DNA of 64,000 nt from Mucor racemosus (GCA_027405735.1 JAPEHQ010000004.1:124001-188000), one strand, 5' to 3'; counted from the stretch's first letter, positions 34,372-49,552 are shown. Numbers and translations are program-made. The notes: generated from the letters alone by a model not told the origin.

Positions 34372-34787
34372 GCGTATAAATAGTAAAAGCAATTCTTTAA
34401 AATGAATCTTGACTGAGGTTGTAATATGATTCATCATACACAGCAGTAGTAATGGAGCAATAGGTTTGAAGATTTTCTAAATAAACCTATTATATGAATC
34501 TGTACTATTATTTTAATCATTAACTTGAGGCCACAAATAAAGAAAATGGCATCTTTATCTGATTATATTATGTAACCAGACAAAAAAAAAAGAAAAAAAA
34601 AAGATCAAGGTCGCCATTGCTCAACACCCATCATGAGCAAATCCTAATTTGGAAAGATCAAGTAAACAATAACACAACTTTATTCGGAAGACATGATTAT
34701 AGGAAATCCGTTTGTAACGCCCTTTTCCCACCTAAACTTCTTTTGCTCTTTTCATATTTTTTCCCTTCTCTCGCCTTTTATATTTGG

Positions 34788-37743
<2,956 letters not shown>

Positions 37744-37772
37744 TTGATCTTTTCTTTATTTTAATGTAAAAT

Positions 37773-38540
37773 CTAACGCCATGAATCTAAATCTTCTGGA
37801 TTAATAAAGACCTTTTCACCATTATCTCTAATTGTTTCTTTTTTCGTATCTCTTGGTAAAGCTTTTCGCATATCTATTGTTGTTTTTTTAGTTGGTTGAA
37901 TTTAATAAAATGTTATATTTGATTTTACCATAAGCATCTTCGTTTGTATGTCCCGCATAATAATTTCGTACTCGTCGATAAACTGAATATCCAAATTTAC
38001 GATACATATCTATAGCAACTGAATTCGACATTCTGACATAGAGATCGACAAACCATCCATTGTATGCTTTTTCAGATACCTCTTCTAAAAGATTCATCAT
38101 GCCATCTGCAAGGCCTAATCTACGATATTCGGGTGCTACTGTGATGGCTGTAACATGGCCATGCCAATTTTTGCCTGTACCTTCAGTCTTACCCATAACT
38201 TTGTGCTTTTTTAGTGCGTAATTCATACTATCATGTTGCTTGCGTATTAGTCTTACCATATCCCATTAATCTATTATGGGGAGATACTTGAACACTGAAT
38301 AAATCAGGCCAACGAGCAAGATATTGAAGATAAAATGAAATGTTGTACTATAGATGAGTATATGTAAGCGCGTGTATATTATCAAAGCTTTTAAAAAGAA
38401 TCATACTGTCTCGGTCAAAGGGTCAAGATTACTATAATGCATTTTTTTGTTATTAAAGGATTTTTACTCATGTTTTTATATAATTACATATTGTTAAACT
38501 CGAATAAATCAGTTGCTTTGAATCTTCTTAATAAGCTCAT
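37773..38540 (-). CDS. NAA20: NatB catalytic subunit, N-alpha-acetyltransferase 20
   Basis: NatB acetylates nascent proteins that begin Met-Asp, Met-Glu or Met-Asn, acting at the ribosome with an auxiliary subunit (Naa25/Mdm20). Exons are 38540-38488, 38431-38407, 38347-38257, 38198-37929 and 37873-37773. The 25-base second exon is easy to miss, but the joins give an unbroken 179-residue protein, close to the 178 of the human protein. Family signatures appear in order: FKATDLFEFNNINLDPLTET, ISFYLQYLARWPDLF, VMGKTEG, WHGHVTAITVAPEYRRLGLA (the acetyl-CoA loop R-R-x-G-x-A), WFVDLYVRMSN, YRKFGYSVYR, EDAYDMRKALPRD. The stop lies 29 bases from the kinase stop on the other strand, so the two transcripts must overlap at their 3' ends. 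Confidence 0.95.
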
Positions 38541-38911
38541 ATTTTATTTACGGTGATAAGGTAAATAAAATGTAACAAAAAATCCTTAGTTTCACTAAAA
38601 AGCATCCTTCTACTGAGTTTGAAGGGCCACTATGTCCAAATGTCCTTTTTTGAATCGTATGAATTGATATAATTATCGAATCCCCATTCATATCTATGCA
38701 ATGCCAGTGGGCTACTATTTTTTTGTTTTTGTCTTTAATTCAATGTATCCCTTGAGTAAGGCCTAATGCATAAAAACCTACTTTTTTAGATTGTTTATGC
38801 AAAATTGATCCCTTTGTGGCTTGTCTCTTCCAATCCAATTTTCAAGGAAAACCTCTTTCATTCTCCATTAAAGTAATCTTAACGCAACTCTTTTTTCAAT
38901 TATACAACAAC
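38541..38911. promoter_or_regulatory. Shared divergent promoter region, NAA20 and ZNHIT3-like genes
   Basis: The 371 bases between the two start codons must hold both promoters. A pyrimidine-rich TTTTTTCAATTATACAACAAC leader directly precedes the plus-strand start. No specific factor site is recognised. Confidence 0.55.
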
Positions 38912-39499
38912 ATGGTTATCTGCAAAGTATGCGAAAAAGAGGAATCGAAATATAAATGTCCAACATGTAGAGCACCATAGTAAGTTGTCTATTACCAACA
39001 ATTGGACTCATGTAATTAAATTTTTGATGCAGCTGCTCCTTGGTTTGCTTTAAGAAGCATAAAGGTAGATTTTAATTAAATGACAATGGATACAACTATT
39101 TTAACACATACAAACTTAGAAATACCATGTGAACCTCCAACAACAATACAAGGTAATTATAAAAGCTCTTTTATTTGTTTATTTTCCCATTTAACTAAAA
39201 AAGACAATCTAGAACAACAATCGAGAAAAACGATTACGCCCATAGGTGCACCTGACGAAGAGGACCCAAGCAGATTAACGCCTCAAGATTTAGAGAAGCT
39301 TGTCTATTCCAAAGAAATTCATGATTTCCTTGAATACCCGCAATTAAGAGAAATTATTACAAAATTAGACACATCAAAACAACCTGAAAAAGATTTAGAT
39401 TTAATAAGAGCTCAAGATCCTGTATTTGATGATTTTACAAAATTGCTTGTTGACATTACATTTAAGGATAAACTAGCAGCTTTTCAACAAAAGAAATAA
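38912..39499 (+). CDS. HIT-type zinc-finger protein, ZNHIT3/Hit1-like
   Basis: Members of this family help assemble box C/D snoRNPs together with NUFIP/Rsa1. Exons are 38912-38979, 39033-39064, 39120-39152 and 39204-39499, giving 142 residues. The zinc finger is CKVCEKEESKYKCPTCRAPYC then SLVCFKKHKEIPC, with the eight Cys/His ligands spread over three exons. The C-terminal part carries RLTPQDLEKLVYS, FLEYPQLREIITKLD and DDFTKLLVDITF, as in ZNHIT3. The third intron (39153-39203) is 51 bases with no in-frame stop, so retaining it would still give an open frame of 159 residues; a TTTAACTAA branch-like site before its end favours splicing. Human ZNHIT3 is of similar length. Confidence 0.88.
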
Positions 39500-40600
39500 G
39501 GCAATTCACACACCAAAACAACAACAACAACGAAAACAACAACAGCTGATTGTTTTTTAGTAGATGCATAAACTATCTTCCCCCTATAAATGACGATACA
39601 TAACAGGATTTATGCAACGTAAATAAGCTTATAATAAAACATTATGTGTCAGATGAGTCGTCTTTTATTTTGAGTTTGACTCTCACACTAGTATAGAGCA
39701 TAACTATATAAATACATGGAATTTTTGAAATCAATTTCCTCAAAATAAAATTAACCTATTATGCCCTTCATTTCTCATTTTTTGTAACGTCCAAATCACT
39801 CCTTTATATGGGGATCATTTGAGTGTACCTCCCAGTTGGTGTCCCCGGAAAACTTTTCTTTTTTAACAATGGCATTATAAAGAAAAGGCTAAACGCTCTG
39901 TCTCTTTCACATCAATCATAGTCATTATCATTATCATTCTGCTATAAAAACCAAAAAAAAAAAATCAATGTTATATCTATTATGACATCTGAACATACTC
40001 CCCTCCGTGTCTCTTTTTATTCTTTTTTCTATGCCGCTGCTCTCTCCGTCTCTGTCTAACTCGATCAAGATAAAATTGCTCCAAAAAAAATTCAAAAATG
40101 CTCATAAACCCAAAAAAAAAAAATATCTAGTTGAATGGCATTGGACCTCGTACTACCATCATTAGTTTTCTTCTTTGTAGCTCTCACTTGGAATCACTGC
40201 TGCTGGTTGGTTTCTCTGCCTCCTCATTGCTTATCGCACCATGAACTCAAGAACCACTACAAAAGACTCCAAAAAAAATGAAAAATATACCTTGCAAACC
40301 CCCAAAAAAAAAAAAAAAATCATTAACTCTCTGGTCAGCAATCATCCCCTTCTTTGTTGATATCCGTTTCCAACACTTATTATTCTCATTGTTTTTTTTA
40401 CTAAAAACTATCCGGGCACCATCAATTTGGTCCAAAGAACACTCTCTCGCACACGACATTTCTCTTGTCATTTTCCATTTTTTTTTTATTTTTAAATAAA
40501 CAAAAATTGATCCATGATTTTGAATGATTTTTTTTTTATATTTATATTAAATTTATATAAACATAATTTATCAAGCATGTTGCGAAAACATGTCTAGTTA
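39500..40600. other. Pyrimidine-rich intergenic region
   Basis: It contains stretches rich in CT (TCTCTCCGTCTCTGTC near 40040), several A-runs, and a run of 15 or more A near 40305. I see no gene. It might be the promoter of a gene lost to later insertions. Confidence 0.35.
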
Positions 40601-40619
40601 CTCCTATATATATTATATA

Positions 40620-41340
40620 TACTTAATTTTTTACACTATGATATATACAAGTTTTAAGTAAAAAAGTTATTTTTTCTACTTTTCTTGTATTTAACTATGT
40701 GTAGTCTGAAAATTCAGTTTTTATAACGGACATTTTCGGGACTCATTTTATCCTTACCATCACTCATGATTTGGATCAAAAAACAGAAAAATCAAATTTT
40801 GGTACCAAAATTAAAGTCTAAATATACTACAATGTGAGAGAAAACTGTAGTCATAAATAATATGTATTTTATAAAAGCTTAATATTAAAAGTTGAGTAAT
40901 AAAATTTTGCACTTTTGTCCCAAAAACGTTTTTTTGGTTAAAGGATTTTTATGCAATGCTTTTTAACAAAAATAATTTTTGTTTTTAACTGAAAAAATAT
41001 AGCATTAAATTTTGTATATGTACGTATTTTTTATTTTACAATTGATAGAACAATTGACTCTAAATTCGCAAAAGTAGGAAGCAAAAAAATCGGAAAGTGC
41101 CAAAATCGATGATCTGGACAAGAATAATTTTAAAATTAGTATTCCGCTTATAAGCCTTATAAGTCTTAAAAATAAGAGATTTTAAGATATTTGAGAACTT
41201 TTGAAAGAAATCTACTTGATTCAAGTTTATTACTGTAAATCTTTGCACTTGTAGATACTATGTAATAATTTATTTGATCACAATACAGTCTTATGCTCTA
41301 ATTATTTTGCTAGAGTTAATTTACATTGATTTTAATCCTA
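40620..41340 (+). repeat. Dispersed repeat family B, copy 1
   Basis: Parallel to 59950-60660 over about 700 bases (shared GTCTGAAAATTCAGTTTTT, CGGACATTTTCGGG, CTCATTTTATCCTTACCA, GATCAAAAAACAGAAAAATC, ATTCCGCTTATAAGCCTT). No coding domain. Confidence 0.8.
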
Positions 41341-41815
41341 ACTCATTTTCAAAGAATATTTTGAAACATCCAAAATCAAAATAAACCAAATTATGAAGAT
41401 GATAACATATTGAAATACATGTTTAGATAGCAATTGCATTTTTTTTTATTTAATTAAAAAAAGGAATTTTCATTTAAATTAATATAAAAAATGAACTCTT
41501 CTTGGCTTCTCAAAGTGAATTGGATTCACAATGATACTGACAGAAACAACTACGGGAAAGTGAGAGCTCGTCTGTTTCCAAAAATAAAAGGGTCGTAGAA
41601 GTAACCGTATAGATAAGCGCATAATCGCACATTCTGGACAACAAGTAATGGAAGCAAATCGGATACAACACGACTAGTACTCCCTCACTCAGGGAGAATC
41701 ATGAAAAGGTACAGTCGATCTAGTATACAAGTAAATATATTAGCAAAAATGAATAATGGTAGGGATATTAAAGTATACTTGCCATTCACCATAATAACTA
41801 TTCAGTTTTGTACCT
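41341..41815. other. Unassigned spacer
   Basis: No gene or RNA recognised. Confidence 0.35.
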
Positions 41816-41916
41816 TGAGCCTTGAGTGTTGAACCTGGAGTCTTGAACCTGGAGTTTTGAACCTGGAGTTTTAAACCTGGAGTCTTGAACCTGGAATCTT
41901 GAACCTGGAATCTTGA
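41816..41916 (+). repeat. 14-base minisatellite
   Basis: About seven units of TTGAACCTGGAGTC with small changes (TTTTGAACC, TTTAAACC, GGAATC). The array is in a minus-strand frame that has no other protein character. Confidence 0.85.
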
Positions 41917-42157
41917 GTTGTGATGAAGGATGAAAAGAAAAAAATATGGGAATGGGATGAATATTTGCCTTCCTTATATACATTTTTCTCTCAGTAAAAG
42001 TTGGCAAAAGATTTGATACAAACTCCCACGGATAGAATGCATTGTTTTTTGAAGCGTTTCTTGAGCTACCGTTTACTTTATGCATCGAAAATGACATTAT
42101 TGAATTATCCATAAAATTTCCTACAAACCTATATACTTTTTATTTCACTACCTTGCT

Positions 42158-42271
42158 TTATTCTCTTGTAAATTGACCATTTACAGTACCAAACAAGGGA
42201 GGATGTGTAGGAGACCATGTTACATCGTACACATAATCGTCTACGTGTTCAAATGAGTAAAGAGGAAGGAT
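42158..42271 (-). pseudogene. Dynein intermediate chain-like fragment
   Basis: The minus strand reads [19 protein letters not shown] then [11 protein letters not shown] before a stop, very like a WD-repeat segment of cytoplasmic dynein intermediate chain (DYVYDVxWSPxHPALFATVDG). Only about 37 codons survive, so it is a gene relic. Confidence 0.55.
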
Positions 42272-43914
42272 AACAAATGCTTGTTACTAGTATACGATTA
42301 ACACCTATGATTGATTATAAATAGCAATGATAAATACAGCAAGTAATAAGATACATTTATTGGGTTTGATACGATAAATATAAAAAGGAAAGAGAAATAA
42401 CAGATGAATCTACAAATGTGCAATTGATCTGTTCTTGGTTGTTATTTATATGTGAATTATGCTTATATAATGTAACTGGATTATTATACTTTAGTTCTGG
42501 AATGATCGAACGTATCAAGTTTCAAAACTCTTAACTTTAATCTGTTTTTCCTCTCATATTTCCAGTTAAGGGGAATATCCATAATAACAAATGCTTTTTT
42601 TAATTATATGGATGTGCAAAATTAGAATCTATTGATAAAAGTGTATGTAAAATGTAGTGAAATGTATAAACCGAATGTATTTTTCTTGGTCTTCAAAACA
42701 TAAAATGCTTTGATACTAACAGAATCAACCACGAGAACGTGAAAATACAACTGATTCCAAAAAGTGGCCTATTTTGAGATACAACCCTTCATTGAGCATC
42801 AAGACGCTTCCAAGGACAAACATCACACTACGGGGAAAATAAGATAAAAATATGTTAAACAATATAAAAATGCATGTCAACATTAATCAATATGTACGTA
42901 AATTTAGGTTATCATTTATTTACATTATTTTAATGCTATCATGGTTTTCCTAGCTAAATAATGTTAAAAATCAAAAATTACACTATTTTCATGTATCATG
43001 TATCATGTATTTACTTTTTTTTCCCATAGTGTCAATCTACGAGTCATTAACTATAATCTGATTGTATAAAGAAGAGGATCATAGAATGGTAGTGTCGCCA
43101 GTGTGAGAAACCAACCAGTAAACAACATACATCATAGCAAAGTCCTAAAGGTGTGGTAAACGTGAGGGCAAACCCGTCTTCAAATCCGAGCCCACGTCAG
43201 ATCAAAATAACAAAAAGAAAAGAAAAGAAAAGAATTGTGGTGTTAAAGTAGGTACAAGAAGTAGTAGTAAACCTAATAACTTATAAAGAGAAAAGAGAAG
43301 CGAGAGACGAGAAAAAAAAAAGAAAAAAGAGAGAATAACATAAGGGAGAAATATAAAAATAATGTCGTTTCCATTGTATTTAATCAAGTAAGCTCTGATA
43401 ACATCGCTTTTTTGAAGTGAAAGGATTTCTTCAACATGAAATCTCGCAAGGTGGAGTATAACGCGCAGAATACTGCTACAAACTACTTCAAATATCATTC
43501 AGTAGGACAATGGCCTTACATAGACTTCGAAGCAGCTCCTATGAATAAAAACAGGAAGTGTATACTTAAATGTGTTGAAAATCTTGAAGGGCATTTCCAA
43601 TCTACCAGAAGATGCCCAGTCAAAAGTGGATCGCTTATTGGCATCATGGCATCAACAACCACAAAATAAAATCGAGGAAGATGGCAATTCAAATCTCAAA
43701 ACGGTCGATAGAAATAATCTTTCCAAAATACTACACTTTTTTATTAACAATACATCCAGAGAATATATTTATATACTTTTTATTATAACTATAACACAGA
43801 ATGCTATCTAAGGGTATAATTTCAATTAACAAGAATGTATGTAAATCAACGTGGACGCATATTGATTTACTATAACACCAAATATAGACCGGGGCCTTGG
43901 ATGTGCAACCTAAG
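42272..43914. other. Region with uncertain gene relics
   Basis: At 43572-43700 the plus strand reads ILKGISNLPEDAQSKVDRLLASW, which looks like real protein, but the frame is short and broken and I do not recognise the family. A minus-strand stretch at 43365-43498 (LHLARFHVEEILSLQKSD) is similar in quality. Otherwise AT-rich spacer. Confidence 0.3.
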
Positions 43915-44115
43915 ATGAAAATACGCATAAAAATCTGAAACATTAGCACTGAAAAATTAATATCAACTGTAAAAAATAGGATATTTTTAAATACTCATTT
44001 TTGAGTTAAAGCTGAACATCTCAGGTACATTGGCATATAATTTTTTCTTGTTGTTAGTTAGTGAAAAAAAAAGTAGAACAGGGATGAAAAATGAGACCCT
44101 GTTTTCAAAGAAAAG
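43915..44115 (+). repeat. Dispersed repeat family D, copy 2
   Basis: Counterpart of 8190-8430 with scattered differences. Confidence 0.5.
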
Positions 44116-44603
44116 GCTGTGGATTTTATCTGTTTTGGAACCTTCCATGAGATATAAAATAAATTTAGGAACAGATTGCATAATACAAACAATTAATATT
44201 TATTTAGAAGTGTCTAAAATATATTCTCAAGTGTTTAGTATTAAGGTCGATTATAGAAAAGAGGGCAAGCTCCGATTTTGAAGACTGAAAACTATGAAAA
44301 CTGATTATCTCGAAAGTTCAACTATGAGACATGTAGGAAAATTACACTGAATGCTACAACTTTCAAATGTTCATAGTACATTGAATTACATTTATTGTTC
44401 CTAAGCCTACTTTTTAGTACTATAATATCGTGTAATGACAGTACCATATCAGAAGTACATATACATTTTATGCTTTTTACAGGAAATGTTTTTAACTTGG
44501 AAGCTATCCGTAATATAAACATTGATATAACTTTTTTATTCAAGCAAGAGAAAATAACATGAACTGTACTAAAGAAAGTGTATCGCAACTAATTAATCGT
44601 ATT

Positions 44604-46070
44604 TTAATCACCACTGTTCAAGAATCGACTATCATCATAATATGTCTTGTTTTCCCTTGCACTTTTTTTCAACGCCTTTAATTCTTTCAATACCAACTTT
44701 CCATCCTTATCAAAGTTGGCAAGGTTTTTGAATGGAGCGAATTTATTGCTAACGAAATGTTGGATAATTGAAAATCTCTCTACACTGATCTAATAAAGTA
44801 GTAATATATTTAGCATCGTATCTATTAAAAATCATCATATAGTTGCTAAATCTAAATATATATTTTTTACCGTTCTGTATGTATTGGGTGGTAATACTTC
44901 TGGAATAAAGATTGCCCAAGCACCCATACTTTCAACTGCTTCAACTACCCTTGAGCAATATCTAACAAATTTGGGATAAGATTGGGTATAATTCTTTCCC
45001 GCATTCTCTAATTCACCTATAATCGTAAAGTTAGATTATAAAATTCAAGACGATTTTATATTTTAAACATACGGATCACATCGGCATAACATTGCTTTTC
45101 TCTTTTGAACGCATCATAATCAGAAAGAGGAAACTTCTCTTTTTGAAGCATCATACCAAATCGATAAGCAATAAGGTTTACTTGGCTTTGACTCAAAGGA
45201 TGCCTGATATCACTTAATTTGTCAGAAATATAAAATGAAAATGTAGCGTTATGGGCAAATGATTTAAACGTGAAACTTTCGTCTACAAGTTTCATTCGTG
45301 TCAAGAATACAAATTTGCTTCTTTCGACATGGTTTATAACATTTTCAATTTCTAAATACAAAAGAAAATAAGAAAGTGCATTAAATTTCAGTACAGTTTA
45401 CCAACCTTCAATTGCTGATAATGGTAAAACATCTTTAATATCCTTTATATAAGGACTATATCTTTTCTTTTTATTCGAACTGCATGCTTTTCTTTTTCTT
45501 TTGCTACGTCTCGTAACAGTTCTTTTACTGTAACTCTTCTCTTCATATTCACTCGACTCATCCTCTTCTTCTTCATCCTCTTCTTCTTTTTCTTCTTCTT
45601 CTTCTTCTTCTTCTTCTTCTTCTTCTTCTTCTTCTTCTTCTTCTTCTTCTTCGCTTACAGGTGTATCCACCTTGGACCTGCTATTGTTTCCAGATAAAGT
45701 TGAACAACTCGCTATATTTGTCTTGTATACAGTTTCAAACCCTGGATTTGCGTTGACTCTGGTCAGGTTCATATTTTTACTGGTATTGCTGTACTTTTGG
45801 ATAGAGTTCTCAAAGATTTGATTTACAAGCAAGCGTAAAGTATCTAATATTGGCCATAGGTGTGTGAGTAATATGTAATCTATCTATATGAATAATTGAC
45901 TTACTTCCATCAACTTTTTCGAAGTTTGCTAAAATATCTAGCATGGCATCTTTTTCTTTGCTGTCTTTCCAAAGCGTTGTGCTCTTCTTCAATTGACATA
46001 ATTGATACCGAGTATAAAACTGAAACAACTCATTGTCAATAGGAGAAACGGGTTCTTCTTGAGATTTCAT
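44604..46070 (-). CDS. Tandem unknown family, paralogue 1 (404 residues)
   Basis: Exons are 46070-45905, 45843-45406, 45351-45073, 45016-44871 and 44789-44604; phases fit and give 404 residues. I do not recognise the family. The N-terminal 55 residues (PIDNELFQFYTRYQL, KEKDAMLDIL, VDG) and the start of exon 2 (TLRLLVNQIFENSIQ) are shared with paralogues 2 and 3. Most of exon 2 is variable, disordered and, in this copy, carries a long glutamate run coded by a GAA/GAG microsatellite and then a basic stretch (RRSKRKRKA) that could be a nuclear localisation signal. Exon 3 has EIENVINHVERS and FLTRMKLVDESF, exon 4 has KFVRYCSRVVEAVES and FIPEVLPP. No membrane segment or signal peptide is seen. A nuclear regulatory or chromatin role is a guess from composition only. 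Confidence 0.82.
45591..45653. repeat. TTC microsatellite coding for polyglutamate
   Basis: About 20 units of CTT/TTC on the plus strand, read as GAA/GAG codons by paralogue 1. Absent from paralogues 2 and 3. Confidence 0.9.
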
Positions 46071-46381
46071 TATAATCGCGTTTTTATGAAAAGTTATAAA
46101 GAAAAAGAAAAAAGAAAAAGAAAAGGTATTGAAAGCTATAATAAGTATGATAGTATCTTATATAAAGCTGTGTGAATGTTGTTGCTCTATCTGAGTTCTA
46201 GATTTCTCTTATATTGTATTGATAAAATAACTTTCAAGTTTTTGACAGCGTCTATTTCAGGTGGGTAGTTAAGCGTAATCTCTCTAAATTGCTTTGTTAA
46301 AATGTCATGTAAAAGCCCAGTATTTTTTATTATTGATAATCGTGTCGGCTCTATAGAGATACTAGATGTAATTTCGAGCAT

Positions 46382-46751
46382 TCAAACTACTTTAATGTTT
46401 TCATTTGAAACAGTTTATATCCAGCAATTAAAGCCGTTAATTGCCTATGTAATCCAACAAATACATGCTTAACAAAACTGTGCAGTAGCATATTAGTAAA
46501 ATAATAAAGAGATGAACAAAAATTTCAAAGCAGTTTTAGTATGCAACTATTATTTATCTTTATTTCATTTAAAGATGATAGAACTCGTTCATATTATGGG
46601 ATGGAGCACCTTGATAAATTGTCATTTCAAACTATAATGAGACGTTACATAATACGTTTTAGCTTGGTGACACACTGTTATTATTGATATTTACTATTGA
46701 TGAATCTATTGATTGATTCATACTTTGTGTCATTAATTATAATACGTTGCT
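46382..46751. other. Spacer between paralogues 1 and 2
   Basis: Presumed promoter of paralogue 1 is at its left end (46071-46381). No other feature seen. Confidence 0.4.
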
Positions 46752-48105
46752 TTAGAAGCTATGAAAAAAACGACTCTTGATTGAGGCTTTCTTAAACATG
46801 TAATTATTTGGCTTTGCAGTTTCTACAACAATCAAATGTTTATCTTGGTCAAATGTAGCAATTTTGTGGAATTTAAAGCATCTTTCATTCAAATAATTCT
46901 GAACCATGGTAAGTTTATATCGGCTCAACTAGATAACTTTGTTTAGTACTTGAAATTATTTTTGTGTTGATTGTTATTTTACTGTTTTGATCTTGTTGGG
47001 AGGTAATATTTCAGGGATAAAGATAGAATAGATTCCAACTTTCTCAACCAATTGTACTATTCTTTCGCAGTATTTGGAAAATAATTGTAAATCATATTCA
47101 TATTTCAATTTTGGACTCTTTATTTTCTCTGTTGAAGACATTAAGTAATGGGATAATGCCTATATTTTACTACTTACTCATTAAAGCATTGTAATAATAC
47201 ACTTTGTTTGTATTGGCTTTTTTCGGGAACAGTTGCTCATCTCTACGCATGATCTTACCGAGTTTATATGCCGCAAGGTTTTCTTGGCATTGGCTCAGAG
47301 AGCTCAAATGATCAAATTGGATGAGTATCTCAAATCTGTAGCAAGTATTAGAACTAGAACCTTGAGTAGAAGTTGATGTATTAATTTTGAAACTAGCATC
47401 AACCATTTTCATTCTTTTGCGCAATATATCGATGCTCTGTGTAGGATTATTGGAGATATTATCCAACTCTAGATGTGCATTGTATAAGATGATTAACTGA
47501 ATTCAATTAGATATCCAAATTACAAACCTCCAATTGCATCTCTAGATAGAATTTCTTGAATAGAAGACAACCTAGTGAGTTGGTTTTCTCGTTTACTATC
47601 ATCTTTATGATTGTCAGGCTCAAAGCTGCTTTCTCTACTAGATGCAGAGTAATATATATTGTCTGATTCTTCATACGATTGATCTACAACGGCTAGATCG
47701 ATAACAGGATCTTTGTAAACACTTGTTTTATTAGAAGCCGTAGTATTAACTGCTTTATGATTACATTTTGCGGTTGAATCTTCTGCGCCATCATTAAATT
47801 GTTCACTTGAATCTTCCGTGCCATAAGTACACTGTGTAATTGAATTATCAAAAGTGTCCTTGAAAACCGAGCGCAAAGTATCTATAAAATTATATACGTA
47901 TTAGATGTGTGAATAAAAAAGTAATTTTTTTTTCAATAGACTTACTTCCATCAACGTATTGACAGTTTTCTAGGATAGTCATCATGGCATCTTTCTCTAC
48001 ATTACTATTCCAGAAATACATGCTATTCTTTACTTTGCATAGTTGATATTGAGTGTAGGCTTGAAATAGTTTATTATCAATCGGGAGATTCTGCTGAGGA
48101 TTCAT
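46752..48105 (-). CDS. Tandem unknown family, paralogue 2 (375 residues)
   Basis: Exons are 48105-47946, 47881-47528, 47468-47178, 47128-46983 and 46928-46752, giving 375 residues. Exon 1 (160 bases), exon 4 (146) and exon 5 (177) have exactly the lengths found in paralogue 3. The first exon reads LPIDNKLFQAYTQYQL and EKDAMMTIL; exon 2 opens TLRSVFKDTFDNSI and then becomes a Ser/Asp/Asn-rich linker; exon 3 has RKRMKMVDASFKI and NLAAYKLGKI; exon 4 has FSKYCERIVQLVEKVG then FIPEILPPNK; exon 5 has VQNYLNERC, KFHKIATFDQD and KSRFF. It is complete, without stops or frame breaks. It lies 680 bases upstream of paralogue 1 on the same strand. Confidence 0.82.
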
Positions 48106-48624
48106 TAATAAAGTTGTGTGAAAAGCTTTAATACAAGAAAGATAAAGGCGTTAACAGCACGATTATTTTACCATGCAAAGATATTGAATCTGTGTGGGTG
48201 TTGTTGTTCTAATCTGTAAAAAAAAAGTTGGGGATTTTCGTTGCTTTTTCTCTTTCTAATTCTCAAGATTAAAGAATTGATTTTGATGATCTTACTAATA
48301 TAAAATATAAAAGCTTTTAAATTAAATATTTAAAGCTTTTCCAGTATATTTTACAATTTTTTTCTTTCACATTATCTGTTAAAAGTATAGCATGCTCTTA
48401 CTTTAGATTAAATGCATGCCAAAAGAAACTATTCTTGATACTTTTTAGACAACGGCCAATCATAGGTCATGCCATACAAGTTATAGCTTATAAAATTGAT
48501 TTTATGCTACATGTATTAAGTTACTTTTATACAAGTTGAATGGTTAAATAGTAAATTAACAAGTATATTCCTTTATTGTACAGTAAAACTAATCAAATGG
48601 GGATAAATATAAAAAAAGTATTGA

Positions 48625-49060
48625 CTAAAAATCTAGTATTGAATATCTGACTACATAGTCAATTAAATCACCTTTAAGCTTAAATCTAGCTACATCTTTT
48701 AATTGAAAGCATTTAGTATTCAAATAATCTCTAATCTTGACAGAATTTATATCGTTTGTCTAAGCAGTCTTGTTTTAGCATGCATTCCAAACATTGGTAT
48801 AAAATACTCTACCGACTTGAATCTAGAGGGAGGTAATATTTCTGGAATAAAGATCGAATAAGCACCAACTTTCTCGACAGTTTCAACTACTCTTGCACAA
48901 TATTTTATAAATAATTGAAAATCATGTTTATATTTTTTATTTGGATTCTTTATTTTCTCTATTAGCAGTATTTAGTAGCCATGTTCAAAGTAGCTCACTC
49001 ATTAATTCATCATAATACTATCTCTTGTTTTGTGCTGCTATTTTTGCGGTGAACATGAAT
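48625..49060 (-). pseudogene. Tandem unknown family, truncated fourth copy
   Basis: On the minus strand the end of exon 3 is recognisable (AKIAAQNKR, then an in-frame TAG, then YYDELM and a donor-like GTGAG). An exon 4 match follows (KYKHDFQLFIKYCARVVETVEKVG and FIPEILPP), then an exon 5 match (IRDYLNTKCFQLKDVARF) ending in TAG at 48627-48625. Exons 1, 2 and most of 3 are missing. It lies between paralogues 2 and 3, so it is a dead or partly deleted tandem duplicate. Confidence 0.75.
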
Positions 49061-49552
49061 GTAGTCTGAGTTGAAGACTTGATGGTTTTTTTTTTTTGTG
49101 CTTATAAATGTTGCAAAGATTAACTAGAGCTGAATTCAATAGCTAAACAAATTCTATTTCTTTGAAAGAGTTTTGTCGTACCTTTTGTTTTTTGTAATAT
49201 TTTTTTTCTCTGCAGTTATTTATTGAAAACGTTGCACACTTTCACTTTCAAATGAACATATATAAACATATTTCGAGTAGCGTCAAAAAGTCGTAGGCAA
49301 TACTTTATTGCTGTAAGCGTTTTTACAAGAAAAAAAGCATTGTTATTTCATTTTTTTTTTTATGGATTTGGATACAGTTGAATATGTCGACATTCAAAAT
49401 AATTAGAAAAACTAATGAACATGCTGTTAAATTTTGTTTTATTGCAACGAGGATAGATGAAATATGAAATTTTCAATTATTGATTCACGTTTCAATCAAT
49501 GCGTACAAGATGGGAGAATGAGTGATATTGACAAATTAATTACTGCTTTTAT
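49061..49552. other. Spacer between the truncated copy and paralogue 3
   Basis: AT-rich with T-runs. The expected 5' exons of the truncated copy are not found here. Confidence 0.4.

Noticed and set aside
34617..34787. Kinase start at 34617
   Set aside because: The added 57 residues are hydrophobic and unlike Yak1 N-termini; the Met at 34788 is preferred, though not proven.
37888..38259. A short acetyltransferase starting MVRLIRKQ
   Set aside because: The first residues are intron; five exons give the full NAA20 with its conserved N-terminus.
41798..42112. 104-codon minus-strand gene
   Set aside because: The C-terminal half is only the translated 14-base minisatellite and the rest has no family features.
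43140..43200. B-box-like TCTTCAAATCCGAG suggesting a tRNA
   Set aside because: No A box at proper distance and no cloverleaf stems form on either strand.
45398..45832. A separate acidic 144-residue gene
   Set aside because: It is exon 2 of paralogue 1; splice sites and the two sister genes show this.
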